64,000 nucleotides of DNA from positions 244,811 to 308,810 of the forward strand of contig VCMS01000057.1 of assembly GCA_022539475.1 (NCBI GenBank). The letters run 5' to 3'. The notes under the pieces are model-generated. The model was given only the letters and a program-made list of their open reading frames with translations, was not told the DNA's origin and ran no database searches. Source of the stretch: Gracilaria domingensis (Eukaryota; Rhodophyta; Florideophyceae; Gracilariales; Gracilariaceae). Made by a program: the position numbers and the translations under genes. Of the stretch, positions 11,500 through 21,231 are shown in pieces. Every line of letters begins with the position of its first letter. Within the stretch, counting starts at the first letter, position 1.

Positions 11500-13823
11500 T
11501 CATTCTTCAGCTTCATTCAGCTCCGGCCACACAAGCGATGATACCTTGCGCACAAGCCGAGAAAACACCTCACCCTTCGCATGAAGGAGACCAGATTGAA
11601 CTATAGAGCCCGCCTTCATCTCGTCACGCACAAAAAAGCGAATCAACTCGCACATTTCTAAGGTGCTTGATAGCAATGACTGCGACGTACACCCTTCACT
11701 TCTACCGAGATCACTGAAAAGCCGTTCCGCCGCAGCGGATGACGCTTGAGATGCTGGAAAAGCTTTGGCAACCATATTAAAAGGCAAAAGACTAACCAAA
11801 CCAATATGTTCGTTGCAGTGTTTCCAGTACTTCAACGCCTCATTGGGCTCCGTTCTACCGTTCTTTTTAAGAGAATCGCGCATCTATTTGTGGAATAATT
11901 CGAACAAAACTTCTAATGAAGAACCAGGAAGTGTAAGTGTATCATCCAATGCCCTGATTTTGCCAGCCAGTGAATCATACAGCAGCGAAAGTAGGATGCT
12001 CGTGATTCGATTCCGTCCTCCAAAAACTCCAGCTCACACTCGTTCACATCAAGTAGCACAGCTAAATGGAACAAAAGAGTTCTACGATCTCTGTTAATCA
12101 AGGTCTGGGACTGTTCCGTTGGAACTGAAGGCATATCGGTATGCCAAGCACAGGAAGACGACGGAACCGGTCGCCAGAGATTACCTAACCGCAACGACAA
12201 AGCATCACACAAGCGGCGGCAGAGGTCCTGCGCAGCGGGTTTCACGAGGCGAATCTTCTGAGTTTTGTCTCTGGCAGCGTCATGCGACGCCGTACTTTTG
12301 ATCGGCGGCCTTGCCGTTGCTTCTTGAATAGACATAGAAGCTCCAGGAGAAACGTTCGTGTCTTCGTGAAAAAAGGAAGCGCTTGGAACCATATCACCGC
12401 TCATAATTTGGAGCGTTTCATACAATTCACATAGAAGCCGAGGTGCACGTGACATTGTTACCACCTGATCAGCCTCCAGTTGACGCGCCACACGTCTCAC
12501 CTCCGTAAGCACAGCAACGATTTCCGTAAGACAATTCATCTGTTCTTCTGTTAGCTGTGGCAGGTCCGAAGATTGTATGGGTAGTTCAGCTGCAACGGTA
12601 GCAATGTTTTGTGACCTAGTCAAGTAGGTTGTTATTGCTCCCAGCCGAGAATGGCAGCGTGTAGGCACATCATGCTTTAAACGCTGTATTCTATCCAGCG
12701 TTACACCGTCAGATACTTGCATCTCTTCGAGTCTCATGCTCGCCTTCGGGTGGTAATTAAAGTACGAAGTCAGGTGATTTATACGATCCATATAACTTTG
12801 CCATGCTGTTCCTTCCGTAAAATCATCATTTACTACCAACGCAAGGGTGTGAACAACACATCTCACTGAGCCTTCATTGTCAGTATAACGATCCGCTGCG
12901 CATGTTGTTGCTGGTTCACTGTCTGTGGTAACCGTTGACACAACAATATCCTCTGAGCCAACGATTAAATTCGTGCTCACAATTTCTTTCAGCTCCGCAC
13001 ACATTTGTTCTCCGTTTTTAAGTAGCGTTCCAAGACTTAGAGTGGCAACGGGTATTGAGCACAGCTTCCAATTCGAATCAATGAAATGCCACGTTACGCC
13101 CATAATTGGTGCACCCAAAGCAGCACTCCAACCATCGAAGGTTAAGGATCCCTTTTTTGCTGTAGAGACTCTACTCTTAAGCAAGTTAAATATTGCTTTG
13201 TATGTAGATACCAAATGTGAATCAAGCAATCGCTTACTAGAGAACATACCACGACCTCCAAGAAGATCTACCAAGCCCTGAAAGCTTGGAGTTCCAATAG
13301 TTGAAAGACTTATTTCACTACTGCATGCAAGCAAGATAAGACCAACGATTTGCAGTGTTTTGGGAAGAACATAGTTGGATGTATTGCGTGGAGATTTTTG
13401 CGTGGTATATGCGTTAGAAAAGAACACTTGCTGAGCTTGCAATGCATACTTCCTTTTCGCAGATACTTCCTGGGAAATAATGTTTCGTAGTTGTGTTTCG
13501 TTTTCATTTTGCCCAAGAGCGGCTTTCAGTTTTGTGTAGCACGAGGCATGATAGGTCTTGTAGTGTAAAACAATATTATTGTTGAAATAGGAATTGTTGA
13601 TACTGCGAACTGTTCGGCAAACAGTGCATTGAAACTTCGGTTGATTACCATTTTTTATGATAGATGCAGCTATTGTACTCCAAGGAGAAAATTTTGTACT
13701 AGATCCTTTTCCTTTTACTGGGCCTCTACGCTTCTGTTGTTGCTTTTGCTGCTTAAAAATTGCAGCAGAGGCTCTGAGTTCAACGATCTGTGGTCTGTTT
13801 TTCTCTTGTGTAGCATGATCAAA
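11500..13823 (-). pseudogene. hAT transposase, frameshifted
   Basis: Near the start (13650-13520, minus) is a BED-type zinc finger: FQCTVC with a downstream HxxxxH (LHYKTYH). The catalytic core follows. The first Asp lies in GSLTFDGWS and the second in TVTTDSEPATT, with RCVVHTLALVVNDDF after it. The C-terminal dimerisation region ASSAAAERLFSDLG and LLSSTLEMCELIRFFV (about 11720-11630) carries the Glu-containing segment. The core and C-terminus lie in different frames, with the shift near 11985. No ATG is found in frame after the upstream TAA at 13826, so the start may be lost or lie in another exon. Family assignment is firm; activity is unlikely. Confidence 0.8.
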
Positions 13824-14247
13824 TTACGAACGTGCTGCTTGTGATAGGTTTCATTGAGAAGATGATGATAAGAAGTACCGACGGTACGGATCAAATGTCT
13901 AAAGAGTACTTCATGCTAAAGGGCAGTCTACGCGTGGTTCGAGAAATTTACGGGGATTTACAATAGGCTAACAAACTTAGCGAAAACTTGCAAAGCTTTC
14001 GCTATTCACTAGAATCTAGCGATACAGGCACTATGGATCAGCGTTACGCTGCACACGCTGAGCCAAAAGGTCTCAGATGTCGCCGAGACAGCGAGATCGT
14101 AGGCGTCACGCACAGAAAACAAATGCGGTCGAATTGAGATCTGACGTTATACGTCAATCCGTATGCGACGTTAATCGCTTGTGGTAGATACGAACCGACG
14201 GCGCACAGCATTGCTCGTAAACATCTAGTAGCCTAGAAGGCTACGCT
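13824..14247. other. Gap between hAT and Harbinger transposases
   Basis: No gene seen. It should contain the 5' flank of the Harbinger-type gene and possibly its terminus, but I could not recognise a terminal inverted repeat. Confidence 0.3.
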
Positions 14248-15543
14248 ATGACAAGGATTCACAAACGAACTCGCAAACTCACCAATCGCCTCCTCGCAAT
14301 ATGTGGAGCACTCACGGCTCTCATGGCAACAACCAGGAGCCCTCCCACACGAGTGGAACGCGAAAGGCGGTGCTTTGCACAGGTTAGTCAGAGGCTGAGC
14401 GATTCGGAGTTTCGCTCTTGCTACCGTCTTTGTCGCCATACATTTTTCCTGCTTTTGGCGCAATTGCGTCCGTTTCTCTCACAGCATAATAAAGAGGAGT
14501 ATGAAGCCGAAATACAAGCGCAACACAGTGGTTCGGCAATTGAGGCCGCAACAAAACTAGTAATCGTTCTCAGATTCATGGCTGGCGCGAGCTACTGGGA
14601 TCTTATGCTAACATATGTAATCGGAAGGTCAACATGTTATTCTATCTTTCGCGAAGTTTTGACTATTTGCGACTCGTACCTCACGTTTGAAGGTCTGCCT
14701 CCGAAAGCCGATATTGCGGCCTACCAACGAAGAGCAATAGATTTTGCCATCTCGCGACGAAACTTGAACTTACTTCCTGGCTGTGTTGGTGCCTTGGATG
14801 GCACTTTAATTTTCTTGCAAAAGCCTTCAAAAGAGCTTATCAACCAACAGTTCTACACGAGAAAGGGTGGTTTCGGGGTGCCTGTGCAGGCTCTGGTGGA
14901 TGCTAAGTACCGTTTTATTGCTTCTTCGGCTGTCTGTGTTGGTTCTACCGTTGATGCTGTTGCGTTCGATCATTCTAATATTGGTAGGTTTCTTCAAGAA
15001 GAAGGTCTACCAGCAGGGTTTTGGATTGCCAGTGATGAGGCCGATAGATGCACAATGTTCATTGTGACGCCAATACCAAGGAGTATGGCCCATCGTTATC
15101 AAGATGGTTTTAATTTCTGTTTGTCATCGCATCGGGTGCATGTTGAGCAAGCGTTTGGACGCTTGAAAAACCGCTGGGGAATACTGTGGAGACCACTGAA
15201 GTTTGAACTGCAGACTTCTTTGATCATTGTTAATATAGCAATGAGGCTGGAAAACTTGTGCATTAACTCTGGTGATGCAGCGCAAATGAATGCCTCAGCT
15301 GGTGTAGAATTCGAACATGAAGCTCTTCAATGGCTTCATATCTGGCTGGCGTGGTGGGAGAACGGTTTTGATTACTCATTCGATCCGCCGAATGCGTTTG
15401 CGGGGTTTGAATCAGATGAAAGTACTATCTTTAGTTCAACAACAACTTGTTCTATTGGTTTCGATGATAATTACTCGCTTACGCGTATACGGTTATGTAT
15501 GATAACCGAGAAGTACCGGTTTAAGCGACTAATGTTCAATTAG
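14248..15543 (+). CDS. PIF/Harbinger-type DDE transposase
   Basis: An intact 431-codon frame matching the DDE_Tnp_4 group. The first catalytic Asp lies in GCVGALDGTLIFL (about residue 182), the second in GFWIASDEADRC (about 260), and the Glu in HRVHVEQAFGRLKNRWGIL (about 300). A predicted helix-turn-helix-like N-terminal half contains FRSCYRLCRHTFFLLL and LRFMAGASYWDL. A second Met at 14323 (MATTRSPP) is an equally plausible start. The frame has no stops, so this is one of the younger insertions here. Its partner Myb/SANT gene and its termini were not found nearby. It sits inside the hAT-bounded segment. Confidence 0.85.
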   Translation: MTRIHKRTRKLTNRLLAICGALTALMATTRSPPTRVERERRCFAQVSQRLSDSEFRSCYRLCRHTFFLLLAQLRPFLSQHNKEEYEAEIQAQHSGSAIEAATKLVIVLRFMAGASYWDLMLTYVIGRSTCYSIFREVLTICDSYLTFEGLPPKADIAAYQRRAIDFAISRRNLNLLPGCVGALDGTLIFLQKPSKELINQQFYTRKGGFGVPVQALVDAKYRFIASSAVCVGSTVDAVAFDHSNIGRFLQEEGLPAGFWIASDEADRCTMFIVTPIPRSMAHRYQDGFNFCLSSHRVHVEQAFGRLKNRWGILWRPLKFELQTSLIIVNIAMRLENLCINSGDAAQMNASAGVEFEHEALQWLHIWLAWWENGFDYSFDPPNAFAGFESDESTIFSSTTTCSIGFDDNYSLTRIRLCMITEKYRFKRLMFN

Positions 15544-15783
15544 CAGAGGTCATGAGTACAACTCTGGTCTCAAGAGCCGCGAGACCTACGTCTGTAAACA
15601 GAGAAGTAAAACAAATATCGCCTTCAGCATCCAATAGGAGAAAGCTGCTTCCGCTCTGCGGATTTGTGGTGACTACCTTGTCGGAAAGCGTTGCAGCGTT
15701 CCGGAGTCTTCCCCTCGGTATAGCGATTTTCATTCTGCGTGTTTGTCAACATGGGGGTTTTCCGCCGCAGAAAGTCACGCTAG
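15544..15783. other. Short spacer before IST1 relic
   Basis: Both strands are partly open but show no domain. The Harbinger element may end here, next to the truncated start of the IST1-like relic. Confidence 0.3.
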
Positions 15784-17067
15784 GTTACCAACGAGCCTCT
15801 TTCGGAATGGGACGACAAACGCTGGCGTTCTCATCTTCGAGCTTGCGCTCTTGGTGTTGAACACCACTGCAACTTGTACGTTGAAGTGATCCATAACGAA
15901 AGAAGGGAAGCTGCCACATATTTCATAGACAACGATGAGGCGCGAGCAAGAAGTCACGCGGAGTCCTCTTTTAAGAACAAATGCATCATTTCCGCTCTTG
16001 GCGCATTTGCCCCGATTACGAACGCACTTCATCAAAGACCAGAGCCGCTGGCTGGTTATACTTCTATTGCGATAATCCCGGACCCTGCTCGTTCCGACAT
16101 CATAACCATCATCTACGCTTCTAGCCGCTTGCAAAAGTCCTACCTTACGGACATGGTCGAGTTTCTTCGTGAACAGTTCGGGTCCTACCATATTGAGCAA
16201 ATTCAGCAAGGCATTGGTGATTTATTCCTGCATATCAATCCAACCGTTCGTGACTCGCTCTCCACCATGAAGCCATCTCGTGAGGACGCAAGTACTGAGA
16301 TAGCCTCGGCAGTGAAGGAATATTGTGGTGTTTCCGTAATTCCAGTCCCCGTTCATCCCATTACACAAAACTCAATCTCAGTTTCAAGCAGGGTCCCACC
16401 CCCACCATTTTCAGATTCGACGCAGAGCAATGTATCCAACGTGACACTGCCGCCGCCAATGCGAACGTCGAAAGATGCAATGCGCAAATCTCACACGACA
16501 CCGTTATCTGGTCATTCTTCTGAAATTGGGCCAACGTCACCCGAGCTTCATAACCCACACGGTGTACCGTGACATGAGCATAATCTTAAAACCCCGTCTC
16601 CCCCGCGTCCAGAACGGAATAGAATGTTCGCCGCTCGTACGGAAACGCCACAACAGAATACGGAGCATACGCTTCAGAATCAGGAACAAATGGAAAAGCC
16701 GTTTACTTCTGCTGCTGACGATATCGGAATAGCGACGGGACGTTCTTGGTTCACGGACCAGGTTGAAGCACCCAAGAACGAGGAACAGGGCGCAGTGTTG
16801 ATATCGCAACCAAGGGAACTAGTTCAAATGAACAATACTCCTGCATCAGTGAAAAAGACTCAGGATGTTTCGTCGCAGAAGTCCTGTTCTTTGCGCGAAG
16901 ACAATTTGAAGCCAGATCGAAGTACACCGGATCACTTGAAGAATTTTCAGGATTCAGATGAGATGCTGTTCAGGAGATATGAACAACTGAAGGAAGTTCG
17001 GGAACTCGTTGCAGTTTCACAAGCAAGTGATACACAGCCACGGCAAGTTCTGTGGACTTCAACTTGA
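15784..17067 (+). pseudogene. IST1-like ESCRT-III regulator, broken
   Basis: IST1 proteins (Ist1/DUF292 fold) bind ESCRT-III and the VPS4 ATPase in membrane scission. The frame reads WDDKRWRSHLRACALGVEHH, NERREAATYFIDNDEARAR, HAESSFKNKCIISAL, then IIYASSRLQKSYLTDMVEF and REQFGSYHIEQIQQGIGDL. This is the expected order of the IST1 helices. A Pro/Ser-rich tail follows. There is no start codon: a TAG at 15781 immediately precedes the first homologous codon. The tail is cut by TGA at 16570-16572, after which the same frame stays open to 17067. An exon start at 15784 is possible, but with the internal stop a pseudogene is more likely. Confidence 0.7.
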
Positions 17068-17403
17068 GATGGACATTTTGACGGACTTTCCAATAAATGC
17101 AATTGGTTATCATGTATTAATGATGCTTGACTTACGGAATACGTGGTTGATATGTTGATATCACTTGCAATTGCGATAGCCAGGCACATGTACCATGCGG
17201 TAGGATAGAGTGATCAGCAGTTGACGATAGAAACGTGGAGCCTTATCGCTTGTGTGTGCCGGATAAGAATCTTTGTTCACTGCGTTCAACTAAGCGCCAA
17301 AAGAACCAATCATGAAATCTAAGCGACAAATGCCCACTCGTCCAGAGGGAACAATCACCTCTTCCAAAACGTGGTCTTCAGATATGCGAGCAAGAGACAC
17401 ACA

Positions 17404-17798
17404 TCAAAATGTGAAATGAATAACTGCTTCGAACAGAAGTATGATGAGAAGTACAAGTGACCATAGTACGATACAAAAGGAGCGAATGTTGTACGGCGAA
17501 GCTGAAAGTCCTTCAGTTCCACGATCTGTTCTGACGACATGATCAGACGCTCTTTCCATGCCATGAGAAATTTCGTCGAGCATGACATTCTGTGAATCAA
17601 CTTCGTTGTACATCAGCCCAGCTATTCGTTTTACGGACTCCACGCCTGTGGCAAGTCCTTGGAGGTCTTTATCTTGTGTGACAAGAGCAAGCCGTTGTTG
17701 TTCCAGCACTTGCTCTGCAGAAAGCGCTGCTTCATTTAAACTGCCATAAGCGGATGCACTGGATGCAGGCTTTCGGTCACCAAGGAGTTCTTCGCGTG
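17404..17798 (-). CDS. Qc-SNARE (syntaxin 6/8/10-like), C-terminal exon
   Basis: SNAREs drive membrane fusion by forming a four-helix bundle; Qc types act in Golgi/endosome traffic. The SNARE helix runs over EQVLEQQRLALVTQDKDL, then GVESVKRIAGLMYNEVDSQN. The zero-layer Gln lies in VDSQNVMLDEI. A C-terminal membrane anchor (SFCIVLWSLVLLIILLFEAV) ends the protein, as in tail-anchored SNAREs. There is no Met at the N-terminal side of this frame. A pyrimidine-rich CTCGTCCTTCTCAG (minus strand) ends at 17799 and looks like a splice acceptor, so the first exon should lie in 17800-18180 on the minus strand and was not identified. It is divergent to the uL18 gene. Confidence 0.75.
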
Positions 17799-18186
17799 CT
17801 GAGAAGGACGAGGGCGCGGAACAGACGTGGACGACGCAGCGGCGACGGACGGGCGGCTCTGCGTAGGCGAGAGAGACGGGCAGACGAATTGTAGGTGTGT
17901 ATCGGAAGGGGGGCGACGAAGGCTTGAACGCGAGCCATGACGGACAGCGGGACTGAGCGCGACTGAACACGACGGGGTGTGCCCGTGAAGAGCAGACGGA
18001 CGGGAAGACCGAACGGAAGCGCACAAGATCAAACGCTCGCTCGGCAAAAGATGCAAAAATGAAAAGGTACCGACGGTACCCAAAAGTACACAGAGCGAAG
18101 CGTTTTGATTTCGGGGCGGGCGGCGCGCAGCGGGGCGCGACGGCGAGACGGCGGCGGCGCGCGCGCGAGCGAGCGAAACGTGAAGC
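17799..18186. promoter_or_regulatory. Shared divergent promoter region, SNARE/uL18
   Basis: GC-rich interval between the SNARE acceptor and the uL18 start. It must hold the first SNARE exon and both promoters. No TATA box is obvious. The long minus-strand open frame through this DNA (to 18483) has no methionine and runs antisense through uL18, so I treat it as GC-driven. Confidence 0.45.
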
Positions 18187-18588
18187 ATGGCGCGCGTGAG
18201 GGTGCGGCGGCCAGACGCCGACACGCTGCGACTGCTGCTGCGACTGACCAGCCGGCACCTGCACGCGCAGCTGGTGGACAAGCATGCCGGACGCGTCGTC
18301 GTCGCCGCGGACACTACGGAGCCGGTGGTGCGCGACATGATTGACGCGGCCGCGCCGCGCGGCAGCTACGTCACTACGTCCTTGCCGGCGGCCGGCGTGG
18401 TCGGCAGGGTCTTTGCGCAGCGTGCCGTGCGCATGGGTATCTCGGACTTCGAAGTGTACTGGCAGCGGTCTGGCCGATATCACGGCAAGATCAAGGCATT
18501 CATCGACGCCGTGCGTGACGAGCGTATCGGCCCCTTGCGCGCGCCCTCGTACGAGATGCCGCCCCTTCTGCCACTGAAGAGCAGTTGA
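18187..18588 (+). CDS. Large ribosomal subunit protein uL18, bacterial/organellar type
   Basis: 133 residues, close to the 115-125 of bacterial uL18, which binds 5S rRNA in the large subunit. The N-terminal half has LRLTSRHLHAQLVDKHAGRV, matching the family pattern of short strands preceding IYAQVID. The signature end ISDFEVYWQRSGRYHGKIKA corresponds to the conserved RGGxxYHGRVKA segment. The start ATG at 18187 is followed by a basic MARVRVRR leader. A mitochondrial or plastid location is likely from the bacterial-type pattern; no long targeting peptide is evident. It is transcribed away from the SNARE gene. Confidence 0.75.
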   Translation: MARVRVRRPDADTLRLLLRLTSRHLHAQLVDKHAGRVVVAADTTEPVVRDMIDAAAPRGSYVTTSLPAAGVVGRVFAQRAVRMGISDFEVYWQRSGRYHGKIKAFIDAVRDERIGPLRAPSYEMPPLLPLKSS

Positions 18589-18835
18589 CCGGTGCGCTTG
18601 TGTGGGGGGTGAGCGCTACGCCTGTCAACAGCACCGAAATGCAGTCGTATCCGCAGCAGCGCTTCCGCGCGCGCACGCGCAACACAGTCGGCTGTATCTC
18701 GCGCCACCTTCGCGACGGCCTCCGCCGCCCCGCTGTCTCCGCCATAGCGCGCTTCCCGAGTTACACCTCCCCCCCACCCCACCCCCTCTGCCACCGCTGG
18801 CCGCCCACGCCGTTCGTTGCTTGCGCGCGCCTGTC

Positions 18836-18964
18836 ATGCTTTCTACGTCTCTTTCGTGCGCGGAATTCAGCGCTGACGCGCAGATGCAGATAGCGTCGGA
18901 GCTCTCTCCGCATGATCGCTTTGCGCTCGCGCAGACCAGTCACGTCGTTTTCCGTACCATTTGA
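18836..18964 (+). CDS. F-box-like segment in frame upstream of FIST
   Basis: An ATG at 18836 opens 42 codons reading SADAQMQIASELSPHDRFAL then AQTSHVVFRTI. The I-S-L-S-x-x-D-R-F-A-L-A-x-T-S-x-x-F-R pattern fits an F-box helix set, the SKP1-binding part of SCF ubiquitin ligases. A TGA at 18962-18964 ends it, but the same frame is open again to the FIST start at 19013. Eukaryotic FBXO22-type proteins have an F-box followed by FIST domains, so this is probably the N-terminus of the next gene. The two are separated by a nonsense codon or by stop-codon readthrough. Confidence 0.5.
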   Translation: MLSTSLSCAEFSADAQMQIASELSPHDRFALAQTSHVVFRTI

Positions 18965-19012
18965 CCGTCCGTCGTTCACCACCTGCTCACCGCCCGATTC
19001 CCGTTTGAAACC

Positions 19013-20599
19013 ATGTCTGCAGCTTTCGTTCCACATACGCCCACCCTCACTCGAGTGAAATGCACGCCGCCCTTCTTGCGCTGCCGTCTCCCGCGGCGAG
19101 TGGCCCGTGCCCCCCGCCGTCAGCGTCCGCTCTTTACAGCGCAGCAGAACCCGGTCCCGCCCAAGGACGAGGTAGCACCGCAGCTTGCGTTCTCCACAGC
19201 GGCGTCGTCCGCCCCCACGTTGAGCTCCGCCTTAACTGAAGCTGCTTCACGTGCCCTTTCAAAGCTTGGCCCCGGAGGACCTCCTCATGTGGCCTTTGTC
19301 TTCGTTTTGGTGCGCTACAGCCTATCGAACATCGGTCCGTCCGGTCGCGACTCGCTCGACTTGGTGGTGCCCCGCCTTCGCGCCTTGGTGCCAGAGCTGA
19401 AGGCAGGTCTTGGATGCACTTCTGACGGCGTTATCGGCAGTAGCCCCTTGAGCGATGTTGTTGAGTTGCAGGACGTACCTTCGGTTTCAATTACACTGGC
19501 CCGCCTTCCCAAAATGAAGATAACTTCATTCCACGTGATGCCGGATGATTTGCCGAATCCGGACGCCAGACAGAGCGAGTGGAGGCGCCTTGTATCTAAT
19601 CCAGACGACACGAACCATCCCCCAGCGTTTATAGTGCTCTCAGATCCGAGCTTCGCTGAAAGGGGAGAGCTCGATACTTTTCTTTCTGGCGTAGAATTTG
19701 CGTATCCTGGCAGCTGCGTAGTTGGTTCCTTAGCTTCTGCTGCTGCGGCTTTTGCCCAGGGACACATGTTTTGCACATTGCCCACAGATGTGCTTTCGCC
19801 ACACTCTTCGTCCTTGAGAGACTCGGGTTTGGTAGGAATCGCATTAACGGGTGATATTGAGGTAGACTGCCTTGTTTCATCTGGCTATCGTTCCATTGGA
19901 CCTACGTATGAAGTGCGCAAAGTTTCCAATGGCATTGTTCGCGAGATGGAGTTGGTTGGACGCTCATCCACCCTCATGTCAGCAATGTCGCATTTGAAGA
20001 GCATCATATCCTACGCAACACCACAAGAAAAGGTTCTCATGCAAGATCAGCTGCATGTGGGAATTGCCATCGAATCTGTTGCCAACTCAGATTCCGACTC
20101 CGAAGCTTACCTTATTCGACACGTGAGAGGAGTTGATATGGATGGTGGGGGTATTTCTGTCGCCCACAACATCGGTCCTGGTCAACGCATTCGTTTCGTT
20201 TTGCAAGAAGCGGAAGCCGCGGAAAAAGCGCTGGACGCCAACTTACAAAGGTATAAGCGTGCAGAACTGGCCAATTCTTTAGTCGGGTATAGCAATCCGC
20301 CTTTTGGAGCGATGGTGTTCGTTGACAATGGTCGTGGCCGAGCTCTCTTCCGTGAGCCACGCATGGAAACGAAGAACCTAACAGAGTTTGCGACAGGGGT
20401 ACCTATAACTGGATGCTTCGCTGGGGGACAGATTGGTCCCTGCAAATCCGGTGCAGGTAACAAGAATATGCCCTCTGTAGTTCATCATGTAGCAAACCTT
20501 ATCGCCTTTGTTCGAAGAAGAAGTGGTATCTCACCGGCGAAACCTGTTGATAGTCCTTCCACCTCAGGCGCTGATCTCGATGAAACCCCGGAGAAGTAA
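19013..20599 (+). CDS. FIST domain protein (FIST_N plus FIST_C)
   Basis: 528 residues. FIST domains are thought to sense small ligands; they occur in bacterial signalling proteins and in eukaryotic FBXO22. FIST_N spans roughly residues 75-280 (VAFVFVLVRYSL, LGCTSDGVIGSS, PAFIVLSDPSF, GSCVVGSLASAAA). FIST_C spans about 300-500 (LHVGIAIESVAN, GPGQRIRFVLQEAEAA, GAMVFVDNGRGRALF). The motif VPITGCFAGGQIGP near residue 465 is the typical C-terminal FIST_C loop. The first 50 residues are rich in Arg, Pro and Thr with no acids, resembling a plastid transit peptide. If the upstream F-box is translated together with it, that stretch would instead be an internal linker. Intact and intronless. Confidence 0.85.
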   Translation: MSAAFVPHTPTLTRVKCTPPFLRCRLPRRVARAPRRQRPLFTAQQNPVPPKDEVAPQLAFSTAASSAPTLSSALTEAASRALSKLGPGGPPHVAFVFVLVRYSLSNIGPSGRDSLDLVVPRLRALVPELKAGLGCTSDGVIGSSPLSDVVELQDVPSVSITLARLPKMKITSFHVMPDDLPNPDARQSEWRRLVSNPDDTNHPPAFIVLSDPSFAERGELDTFLSGVEFAYPGSCVVGSLASAAAAFAQGHMFCTLPTDVLSPHSSSLRDSGLVGIALTGDIEVDCLVSSGYRSIGPTYEVRKVSNGIVREMELVGRSSTLMSAMSHLKSIISYATPQEKVLMQDQLHVGIAIESVANSDSDSEAYLIRHVRGVDMDGGGISVAHNIGPGQRIRFVLQEAEAAEKALDANLQRYKRAELANSLVGYSNPPFGAMVFVDNGRGRALFREPRMETKNLTEFATGVPITGCFAGGQIGPCKSGAGNKNMPSVVHHVANLIAFVRRRSGISPAKPVDSPSTSGADLDETPEK

Positions 20600-21231
20600 T
20601 CTGCCTGTCAAGCAAGGAAAGGCATGCTTGCTTCGTCGTCGAATAGGGTTAGATTGCATGGGTTTTCGAAGGAATCCCTTTTCTTGGTTACCCGCTACCA
20701 AACATGAACCCGTATCGTAGTCGTACCTTACTATCAGAACTAACAGTCTATTAAACTTCATGCAGGCCAATTCTTCTGGTTATGTGTTTTGATGAGAATC
20801 ACTGAGCTTCGCTCGTGTTCAAGAAAGTCAGTCAGTAAGCGAAACAATAGCATTCTCTACTAGGGATATTACCGTTTCGTCAGTCTATGCTCAGTTTTTG
20901 AATTCTCTCTAGTGCTGTCGCGTTCTGGTAGACCCAAAGCAGTTTGGTGCTCAATGCGTTTTTTACTCTGCTCGAAATATGTGGGTCTATCAGAGTCCCG
21001 ATGTTACCCTTAAGGACCAAGTCAAGAAAAGACGCCAAGCACGAACCACTATCTATTCGCCGTTCAAGACGTTCTGACAAGCCCTCCCTCACTCGACCCC
21101 CATTCGTTTGGCAGACCAAGCGAAAAAGAAGCTCGTCGCTTTTCACCTGCTCAGACCATCAAGCACAATCCTTCAGCGCCTGTTTGATCAGAACTACCTG
21201 CTGCTCCCACTCCTCTTTCTCGACTCCTTCT
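20600..21231. other. Intergenic between FIST and hypothetical gene
   Basis: No gene recognised. It contains the 3' flanks of two convergent genes. Confidence 0.35.

Noticed and set aside
17800-18483. Long minus-strand open frame covering the uL18 gene
   Set aside because: It has no usable Met, lies antisense to a recognisable ribosomal protein and reflects GC-rich codon bias; only the SNARE portion downstream of 17798 is supported.
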